Positions 55,910 through 64,000 of a stretch of 64,000 nt of DNA are shown piece by piece. The translations under genes were made by a program, and so were the position numbers. Below the pieces are notes generated by a model. That model had not been told where the DNA came from and did not search any database. It saw nothing but the letters and a program-made list of their open reading frames with translations. Source of the DNA: Calliopum simillimum. Lineage: Eukaryota > Arthropoda > Insecta > Diptera > Lauxaniidae. The DNA lies in assembly GCA_951812925.1 (NCBI GenBank), contig OX638372.1, positions 85,891,058 to 85,955,057 of the forward strand, written 5' to 3'. How positions within the stretch are numbered: position 1 is the stretch's first letter; each line of letters starts with the position of its first letter.

Positions 55910-56708
55910 AATGTTAGCATAACACTGTGGAACAAAATTTGGTCGAAAAAAGTTAACTCGGATCTGACGCTGCGGGGTAAAAAAAAAGACCATTTGGCCC
56001 ATTTTGTTCAAGTTGGCTCCAGTTTTCGAGAAAAGGCCGTTTGATTTTGGACCTTGAGCTATGTGGTTTTTTCGATATATCTCTTAAGCAAATTAAGTTT
56101 TATTGCATCTGATGGGGTTTTGTTCGTCTCGTCTATATCTACAACTTTTACCAACAAATTGGTCCTTTAAAATGCATTTCCGGCAAGTTAGAGCACAAAA
56201 TTCCCAAAAAGGTGATATTTTTCGCCTTTTTTAACATTCGGCTCAATAGTAATCACCCGAGTGGTGGATTTATGCCTTTTAACCTATAGCTGAGATCCAT
56301 ACAAACACTTTGGTATAATATATGTGGCATATGGGCAAAAATTTCTCAAGTGAGCCATCTAAGAAATTAAACGTAAAAAAGGCTTTAACAAAATGATGTT
56401 TTCTGACAACTAGTAAAGATTTTGTAAAAATGTTTTTTTAGAGATATTTAGCATAGGTCGGGGAATAAAATAAATAATAATAAAACCCCATCATCAGATG
56501 CAATCAAACTTAATTTGCTTAAGAGATGCATCGAAAAAACTATATAGTTTAAGGTCCAAAATTCAAACGGTCTTTTCTCGAAAACTAGAGCCAACTTGAA
56601 CAAAATAGGCCAAATGGTATTTTTTTTACCTATATTTTAACCCCGCAGCGTCAGATCCGAGTTAACTTTTTTCGACCAAATTTTGTTCCACAGTGTAATG
56701 CTAACATT
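55910..56708. mobile_element. 799-bp foldback with CACTGTGGAACAAAATT ends
   Basis: AATGTTAGCATAACACTGTG (55910) pairs with CACAGTGTAATGCTAACATT (ending 56708), and arms of about 200 bp match through TTGGTCGAAAAAAGTTAAC, GATCTGACGCTGCGGGGT and AATTAAGTTTTATTGCATC. AAATTTCTCAAGTGAGCC near 56338 is shared, inverted, with 16715-16740. Noncoding. Confidence 0.85.
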
Positions 56709-56737
56709 GGAATGTACATACCCAAGAGGAAAAAAAG

Positions 56738-56935
56738 CTATTCAGAAAGCTGAAGTACTTCGTTTTAGTAATATAATAAGCGCTTACGCACCGTAATATC
56801 CATTCTTTCTTTTTGACATTGAATGTCCGAAGTAATTTTCATCCTTAGAATATATCATGTAAGCGTTCTAAAGCTTACCGTAACTTTCCGAAAAAGTACG
56901 AAGCGCCAAGCGTTCCCATAATTAAAAAAAAATCA
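56738..56935. repeat. Repeat unit (partner 788-960)
   Basis: GCGTTCTAAAGCTTACCGTA and AAGCGCCAAGCGTTCCCATA parallel the copy at 788-960; both end in an A-run. Any tRNA-like tail here is too decayed to call. Confidence 0.5.
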
Positions 56936-58490
56936 CTTGACTTAGAGTTAGATTAATTATAAGCTTTTTAGCACATCAGGCAACGAACCTCTGCGCTGTA
57001 ATCACGTAAAATTTGTGTATTAGTAGACTACAAGTAATTAATTTGTGTTCTAAACTAATTTGAGCTTGCTAATCACAAAAATTGCACTCATTTTCTACCT
57101 TGAGGCCGTTCCCGAAATAGTCGACGATTTCGATTTTTGAAGTTTACTTTAAATCATTTGAATCAACGGCGGTGAAACCCAAAATCTTGAAAACTCATTC
57201 AGTTTCGAAGGAATTTAAGTGGAAACTTCGAAAGCTTTTTGTGTGTAGAGTTTTCAACAAATTTCAAATTGAAATATATCTTTCACAAACCATTAACTAA
57301 ATAACCATCTTCTATACAGAAAAACTAAACACAATTAATATCATTTAATGATCGCATCACTTTGTTTTAATCGTATTTTATTTAGACAATTGCTGTCAAA
57401 ATATTTAATGTAATTGATACCCTTTTGTCAAAATTGTTTTTTTTTTTTTTTCCTTGCCATTCTAATTGCTATCATGCATCAAACGAGTGGAAATAAAAAT
57501 CACTTCAGGTGTAAACGTAGACAAATTGAAAGATGCCTGCTTTTCAAATTCGATAATGAATCATTTGCGTCAGCTTCATCAGCATCGTTTGCAATGTCGC
57601 GTTGTTATCCTGTGAAATTTATTGTCATTATGAACGGGTTTCAATTACACATTTTGTGAGAAGTCGCGACATCACGCTAAATGATTTTTTTTTTTACTTG
57701 TGATCCGTTGTGTCATTCATAATGACGCTTCAAATTACTTGGTAGAAATGTTCATCATCTTTTTCTAATTACGTCAAGTGCTGCCAGCGATTCCTTTAAA
57801 GTTGGAAATTTAATCCACCATTTTTACGCGTCACAAGAAATAACAAATAAAGAAGGATATCCCAATCATTTTATTTTCTTTTAATTTTGGTAGAGGAAAT
57901 TACAGAGGTTGCCAGACTTTAAGGTAAATAAAAAGCAATACAAAGGATGCCTATAAAGTGTATAAAAAATACATGGAATAATACAAATTCAAAGTGACAT
58001 TTGTTGTCAAAACAAGAAAAGGAAAAAAATACAATAAATGATATGGTGAGTATTAAAAGAGTAAATCCATTTAATTGCAAACCCTTTTCAGACAACAATT
58101 TCTATGTGCAATTTTTTTTAAATTCTTTTGTTTATTTAGATGACATTTCAAAATGGACGTTTTATATTTCAATTTAGCGAAATGTACATAACTATGTGCG
58201 TATTATCGTTTTGGGTACTGCCTAATCTTTTGATTTGAATGATTGTTTGCAAACCTTGAAAGTATTAAATTTCAAGCACTGCTTAGTATACAAGATGTTG
58301 CTTTGTCACCATTCGTTATGGCATCGTTAGGACAATTAAAAATGGTGTTTTAATTATTTTTTAAAGCCATGTATTAACGTACATACATGCTTTCCATACA
58401 ATGTAAATGCGTGTTTGAAAAAAATTTAATTCAAAGAGGAAGCACTTAAGGGATTTCATGAATATTCAATCTGAGATTAGATTTATGGAT
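56936..58490. other. Low-repeat noncoding block
   Basis: No TE gene, TIR or convincing frame recognised. With 6445-8590 this is one of the two quietest stretches in the window. Confidence 0.45.
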
Positions 58491-58497
58491 GAAGGTT

Positions 58498-58773
58498 TCA
58501 TATAAAACATGAATTTACGTACTTTGGAATGGAAGACACTGTTTGTTCAAGATTAACGAAAATGGAGAGCTTCTCATTGGTGCCTGCAATACAGCCAGTC
58601 TTGTCATTGGAGGTACGCTGTTCCCACCCTAACCATGCCATATAGCTATTTAGGTATCTCCAGACAACATCACTGAAAACAAAATCGACCACTTCTGCAT
58701 TAGAGAAAATGGAGAGGGAGTATTTTGGACGTACGAGTAAAGAGGGTCCGCTAACATTGGATCCGATCACCAT
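58498..58773 (-). pseudogene. Possible non-LTR endonuclease remnant
   Basis: The frame begins MVIGSNVSGPSLLVRPKYSL and contains NAEVVDFVFSDVVWRYLNSY. The order resembles the end of the APE-type endonuclease of jockey/R1 elements (VIGCDANAH ... EVIDVTLCS ... WRVSDE-SDH), but the SDH part is missing. It lies downstream, in the same direction, of the ORF1-like frames at 59540-60466. Confidence 0.35.
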
Positions 58774-59384
58774 CTTATCGTCGCGGTGATTCGACTAAAA
58801 ATAGCCGCTATTAAATATCCCAGTGAACAATCTGTAGCAAAAAATTCGAGAGGTATCTGCAAAAAGTCAACCTTTACCTTGGTAGTGGGGTGTCCCACGA
58901 AGGGCACTTCGAGTTTGTAGGCAAACGGAGGGAAATGAAGAGCACCGCTTGCCTACAAATTTGACGTGTGACTTCACTATAACTATTGTTTTTGTCTAGG
59001 CCCGAAGAAGCGCTGTCCAAGGTCAGACTAAAAGACAATCTAAAGCTTTTAGCTTACGAAAATATTAATGTTTTTATTTGCTGGAATTCCTTCAGTGGAG
59101 AAATAAGTTTCTTATATTTAAAAATAATTTACAAAAATCTGTAATGTTATTTAGGATTTAATTATGATTCTCAATTTCTTGTATATTCTTAATAAGATTA
59201 AATGGTTGGGTTGGCCGGGATATAACTGGGGTTTCTGCTTCCAATTATCCGCTTTCGAACTTCTTGACCGTTTTAGTCGTTAGCTGCTTAAGTGTGGAAC
59301 AGTAAAAATCCGTTGCAATGTTTCACTTGTTTCGGTAAAATTAGTTATTATTCTTATTATTTATTACCAAACACTACCATGGAC

Positions 59385-59555
59385 GCCTAGTGAATACTAT
59401 AAAAAGTATTCGACGCACCGACTACAGCACTGTTCACTATATGGTGTCCAGGAGCCTTCAGAAGGTATAAAAACCTTCTCAGCTTAAGTCTTTAAAAATA
59501 CATTAGCATGCACGCTTGGTGAATACTATGAAAAGTATTTTACGCACAGACTACT
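59385..59555 (+). repeat. Direct repeat of about 42 bp, 127 bp apart
   Basis: GTGAATACTATAAAAAGTAT (about 59390) recurs as GTGAATACTATGAAAAGTAT (about 59519); each is followed by ACGCAC-GACTAC. The second copy ends just before the minus-strand ORF1-like stop. Confidence 0.65.
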
Positions 59556-60466
59556 TTTGTCCTTAAGTTGGATGGTGCCGTCCCTACCGTCGTTATTTGT
59601 GTTGGCGGTTCAATTGGTGCAGTTTCGGCTGGTGGGGTTCTGGTAATGGTAGAGGCGGATGAGGGAGTTCCTCTCGTTGGTGTATCGGGGAACAAATCCT
59701 TTATTAGGCTTACAGCCATCCTTTCACCGATTGTATGATGGAGTTGGCCTTCTCCAACGAAAACAGATTTTAAAATTACCAATCGTCGTATGGGACTTCT
59801 GATGGACTGGTTGCGAGGGTAGGCGACTTTGCCGTCATACCCAAGCTTGGGCACCGTTTTCCTTGTAGGCTTTGATGTGGCACGTCGCTTGCCATCTTCT
59901 TTGAAAAGTGGCTTCGCTGTGGTTGCTGTGTTGAGTTGATGCGCGGTGCTCGGTTGGGCGAGTTTATTTTTCCCTTTTATTGGCTTCTTTTTGGTTTCAT
60001 GATTGCGTGTTCCTAATGGTGGTGCGTTCAACAGTGGTAGTGCCGTTGGCTCTGCTGCTGCATGGTATGACATGGTGGGCTCAATGTCCATCGCTGGATC
60101 TACGTCCGTCTCCAATGACGACAGGCTCGGGAAAGACCAATCTTCATATACCGCCTTCGGTATAGATGCGTTCTGTTTTACTGTCGTGTCTAAGTTTGGC
60201 GCTACACGTTTCTTGAGTTCAACTTTTAGCTCTTTTTGTTAAGTGGCATTGGTGCGGTTCGTCGCTTGTCACCCTTTTTGCCATTTGGCTTCGAAATGGT
60301 TGTTGTTAGCAGTTTGTGGGCGCCATCTTCTTCTTTTTCTTTATGGGTTCGCTTATTTTTGCTGGTGGGAGGATGTTCACTGGTGTTTGAGTTGTTGATC
60401 CTACTTCGTGATTTACTTTATGGCATAAAGTTGGCTCTTATCAGATCCAAATCTCTTTTGGACTAG
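59540..60466 (-). pseudogene. Low-complexity ORF1-like protein
   Basis: Two minus-strand frames joined by a shift near 60235 read KSRSRINNSNTSEHPPTSKN, EKEEDGAHKLLTT, then KVELKKRVAPNLDTTVKQNA, YEDWSFPSLSSLETDVDPAM, then a 191-codon stretch with KKKPIKGKNKLAQPST, GYDGKVAYPRNQSIRSPIRR, GERMAVSLIKDLFPDTPTRG and a Pro/Thr-rich end. Basic, Pro/Thr-rich and GC-richer than its surroundings. No zinc knuckle is seen. I think it is a retroelement ORF1 because of the endonuclease-like frame further on, but a host gene is possible. Confidence 0.4.
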
Positions 60467-61013
60467 GAATACCAGAAAGCCACTTTATTGAGTAGCCAGA
60501 TTCTTCTAAAATTCTTAGACGTAGCAAGGATGCTATCCTTATGGTGTATGGCACCGCAATCTTTAACTTTCTAATTTCTCGAAAACGGCACCACTTAAGA
60601 TTTATTATTCCACAAATAAATTTCGATTATGAAAGTTTACCAGAAAATGATTCCGAAAGAAACGCGCCAGTGATCGGTCCCTGCTTACTAGGCATTAAAT
60701 GCTCATCTAAGGAGTATTTTTATATGTTTGAAAAAGTTTAAAATGCCTCTAGTGTCCCGTTCGCTACACTGAGAAAAGAGTATGTTTCGATCAAAGAATT
60801 ATATTTGATTGAACATTTTAGAAAATATGTGTTAATAATTAACAAATTTCGGTAAATATTAATATGCCTTTAATTGGACCTTGAAATATTGTCGATTGGG
60901 CCAAAACTGATATCTGTTTGATGGAATGTCAAATATTTGCTTTAACTTAAAAAAAAACCTTGTCTGGGATTCGAACGCACTCTAAAAAAAAAAATAATTA
61001 AAAAAAATTCTTT

Positions 61014-61083
61014 CTTGTCTGGGATTTGAACCTACGCCCCCAGGTTATAACTCAAACATCTTATACATTGAGCTAATTCTATC
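61014..61083 (-). repeat. tRNA-like module, left arm
   Basis: Minus strand: TTAGCTCAATG (A-box-like, 61066-61076) and GGTTCAAATCC (B-box-like, 61022-61032), with normal tRNA-type spacing. The T stem pairs at three of five positions. A further B-box-like GGATTCGAACG copy lies near 60968-60978. Confidence 0.65.
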
Positions 61084-61265
61084 TACTTTAATTCTAAACA
61101 AAAAGTCATACAAAAAATTCAACAAGTATTGAAAAATTTCAAAAACATACTGACATTATTTTCAAAACATTATTTTCAAAAGTTACAAAAAACAATCAAT
61201 ACTTGTTAAATTTTGTGTTTGACTTTTTGTTTAAAATAAATTCAAAATAACAATCACTACAAACG

Positions 61266-61336
61266 TAGATAGAGTTAGCTCAATGTATAAGACGTTTGAC
61301 TCATATCCTGTGGGTCTATGTTCGAATCCCAGACAA
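61266..61336 (+). repeat. tRNA-like module, right arm
   Basis: Plus strand: TTAGCTCAATG (61275-61285) and TGTTCGAATCC (61319-61329). The acceptor halves do not pair and the T stem pairs at three of five positions, so it is not a working tRNA. An A4 then T-run follows, which could act as a Pol III terminator. Confidence 0.65.
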
Positions 61337-62076
61337 GAAAATTTTTTTTTTTAAATTAATTATTTTATTTTTTTACTTCACTTTGATTGACTTTTTGATT
61401 TGATATAACTTTTTCGTATTTCAATTTGTATATGTAGAACATCTATAGTTATAATATAGTTCTGATTGTTAAGCTGTAAGATTCAGTAATTTACATTCGG
61501 TCATTGCGTCCTGAGGTTTAAAGAATTCAATACGCGCGGCATAGTTCCAATTCGCTATACATGGATTCCCTCTTACGATTGCAATGAACCAAGGTTACAA
61601 ATGTAGCTGGTAAATATATGGTAGCATCTAACAAAGAACAAAAAATGCCCCGGGGATATGAGTTCAATCCAGATATGATTTTTTTTTGTGTTTTTTTTTT
61701 TTGTTTTTATTTTTTTGTTTTTTTTTTTTTGCAACTTGGCGAGTGCATTCAAATTTCAGAGAGGAGTTTTATTTTTAATTTATAACAAATATTATATTTT
61801 ATGATGTCGCCGTGATCCTAGCAAATATTGTCATATTAGTTTCTAATTAATAAAAAGATTAATAATAATAAAGGTCTAAATTCAAAACAATATATGTCTT
61901 TATATGCAAACATATATTTGGTAGTTATTAACAAATATACGATTGAACCAATAAAATTGCTCAAATATGCCACTCATTAAATGATATCAAATATTCGATT
62001 CGCCTATATCAAATATATTATTTGTTAATTATTACCAAATTTTGATGTATATAATCATACTGTTTTCTCAGTGTAG

Positions 62077-63400
62077 TAAAAAAAATTGTTTTTTAGGTAT
62101 GACTTCAATTTAACTGATCTGTAGAAAAAACGGCTAGTCCGATTAAAACTGAAGGCTTTTCATTTAAAAGATAATTAAATTTTGTGTTTAACAGTGTAGT
62201 GTTTGTTGATTCAATTGAAAAATAGTTCAGTTATAGTGACCGAAAATTTAAATTAAATTTGATGATATTGCATCAGTTCTGAGCAAAGCAACGTTCGAAA
62301 GTCACGAATAGATTTTGTCAAAATATACTTGCCGACCAGTGTACATAGGTACATAGAAAGTACATACAATTTTGGCTCTCATAGGAAGAGAAGACATTGT
62401 TTAGGTGATTCTCCGGTAAATGGTTTTCATCCAAAAATATTTGATATCAAGGCTTTCACGACAAAATTTTAAAATCATAATTTTTTTTTCTGCTGAATTC
62501 AAACCTGTCCTTCTTCAAAGTAAGATTTATTTATTCAAACGTGCATTATTAAAAGAAATTTTTCATTTACAAACGTATGCAAATTATTTCATCAATTATT
62601 GAAATTATTTTCTTTTCAAGAATGTTTGTGTATTGCCGCTTATAATACAAAATTCTAATCGCACAATTTTCATATAAAAATTTGCTTACTTGCTTCAATT
62701 ATTTTGACATTTCTTTTTATGTTCGTTGTCGTTTTTCCATACAAAAGACGACAACAACAAACAAAAATGTGATGAGCAACAGCGTCCGTTTACGCGCTGT
62801 CAAATTGAGCCGTTGCACAAAGGACTTGTTTTCCACTTGAGTTATCCTTATGATTGCTTCATTTTTTTATCGTCCTTTAATAGCAGATCTCGTTTTATTT
62901 TCGCCCATTATAATAAATAGGTGTTGATATGCAGTTATAATCTTTTTTCTTCATTCAATTTTCTTCCTACACAGAAAATAAATTGAGTTGATTCAATTTG
63001 TTGGCAAAAAATAAAAAAGAAAAAAATATAATAAATTGTAAGGATAAGAAAAATCACATCAAAATGAACTCAATGTCCTCTCCAAAGGACAGTAAAGTGA
63101 AGAAGTGAAAATGACAAGAAAATTATTAGATTCGCCATTTAGAATCGACGCACGAGCGGACAGACTATCAACCCGCAACCGTTTCTTTGCTCACCTACCT
63201 CACAATGGATGTGTCCGGCAAATAAGGACACTTGTGTGCAAATATAATATTTACTCTGTGTCATTTTAAGCATTGAATAAGTTGCCAGTACAAGGAGCAG
63301 CAGCGCTCACTCAAGCAGAAAATCCAATAAGAATTGAAAAGACAATTTGTGAGCATTTATTTGAGTCTTCTTTTGTAGGTAGCGAAGCATAAGGCGCACC
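62077..63400. other. Noncoding DNA
   Basis: No gene or clear repeat. Frames at 62420-62602 and 62726-62920 are short, AT-driven and unrecognised. Confidence 0.4.
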
Positions 63401-63450
63401 GAGGAGAATAGCATGATTTATATATATATGTATGTATGTAGTGTGTAGGG

Positions 63451-63835
63451 TAAGCGAGGGTAATATGGATTACGCGGGTAATATGGACCACACGGTTATT
63501 TCCCATTGAATACATAGGATTGACGGTTATTCGTGTTCAAACTTTAAGCCAATACCTAAAGCTTATATCAGTGCGATTTTAGCGTTCGGTGAAGTCGCAC
63601 GTTGCTGCGAAGTTGTTTTTCCAAAAAATTAATTTTTTCTAGTGATTCATTTTTTCTAGTAAGTTAATTTCATTATTTCACTTTAAAGACATCATGTTTT
63701 TGAATAAATGATTAATTATGTAAAATCAGTGAATACTATTTATAATTCATAAGCACAAATTAGTTTATTAAGCACAAGAGTTTTTGATAAGAAAGCATTT
63801 ATTTCACCAACACGTGCAGCGGGTAATATGGACCA
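63451..63835 (+). repeat. GGGTAATATGGACCAC repeats, possibly a transposon end
   Basis: GGGTAATATGGATTAC (63460), GGGTAATATGGACCAC (63477) and GGGTAATATGGACCAC (63820) occur in the same orientation. Similar phrases are seen at ends of pogo/Tigger-like elements; the other end is not in the window. Confidence 0.4.
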
Positions 63836-63947
63836 CCAAAGAAAAAAGCATCAAGAACAAATGTAATTATCATCTTCTTAGAAGGAGTTGCCGTTTTCAT
63901 GACGAGTCTGAAAGTGATTATTTGTAATTTGTAAACTACAAAGGAAA

Positions 63948-64000
63948 GGTTAGGTTACGTTAGGTTTAAGTGGCGGCAAATTAGCCACACATAGACCAAA
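63948..64000 (+). repeat. Start of a GGTTAGGTTA-headed repeat (partner 3446-3567)
   Basis: GGTTAGGTTACGTTAGG then GTGGCGGCAAATTAGCC and CACACATAGACC match the insertion at 3446; cut by the window end. Confidence 0.7.

Larger units (their letters stand above)
60764..62076. mobile_element. 1.3-kb TIR element carrying paired tRNA-like modules
   Basis: CTACACTGAGAAAA (60764) pairs with TTTTCTCAGTGTAG (ending 62076); AGTATG and TAATTAACAAAT also match inverted. Inside is a second inverted repeat (about 61011-61345) with a tRNA-like sequence in each arm, T-runs and A-runs. No transposase frame. Superfamily unknown. Confidence 0.7.

Noticed and set aside
61266..61336. Functional tRNA gene
   Set aside because: A and B boxes are good but the acceptor and T stems do not pair properly; the same holds for 61014-61083 and 963-1071.

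Overview
This window looks like transposon-dense, AT-rich intergenic or intronic DNA from a dipteran insect. A tephritid-type fruit fly is my best guess; that is an inference from the mix of elements and is not proven. I found no intact host gene. Nearly every recognisable coding stretch is a transposable-element (TE) gene, and nearly every one is broken by stops, frameshifts or nested insertions.

Layout. 1-8.6 kb: a dispersed dipteran repeat, a tRNA-like remnant, a MULE transposase remnant, and a non-LTR reverse transcriptase/RNase H pseudogene split by a 122-bp insertion and bordered by a 2.1-kb foldback element, followed by low-repeat DNA with microsatellites. 8.6-12.2 kb: a minus-strand jockey-like RT pseudogene, a mariner 3' piece, another RNase H piece and a piggyBac-like element bounded by TTAA. 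12.2-24.8 kb: mostly noncoding DNA, then a series of foldbacks and MITEs and two hAT elements with recognisable 8-bp target duplications. 24.8-31.5 kb: a long-armed foldback, a GTF2IRD2-type hAT pseudogene, a 1-kb foldback, and a MULE pseudogene split by a 1.7-kb foldback that has a TTAA MITE at its centre. 31.5-36.7 kb: rearranged hAT, Tc1 and unclassified TE pieces. 37.5-43 kb: an ISXO2/Merlin-type transposase pseudogene with three spliceosomal introns, then a nested inverted-repeat complex holding a Transib element with a CACAGTG end and a CGCCG target duplication. 43.9-48.3 kb: the best-preserved element, a 4.36-kb hAT-like transposon with a 769-codon frame broken by one amber codon and one poly-A frameshift. 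48.4-56.9 kb: a satellite-like TIR element, a Helitron helicase remnant, several MITEs, a 1-kb hAT with an 8-bp duplication and a foldback. 57-64 kb: quieter DNA, a minus-strand ORF1-like/endonuclease-like remnant, and a TIR element carrying two tRNA-like Pol III-type modules head to head.

The genes do not form an operon or pathway. They record successive insertions, and several insertion orders can be read directly: foldback in hAT, TTAA MITE in foldback in MULE, MITE in an ISXO2 intron, Transib in an inverted-repeat element, and a short repeat in a non-LTR frame. The most distinctive signals are the abundance of large foldbacks, a short sequence module shared by otherwise different foldbacks, and paired tRNA-like modules inside an inverted repeat.
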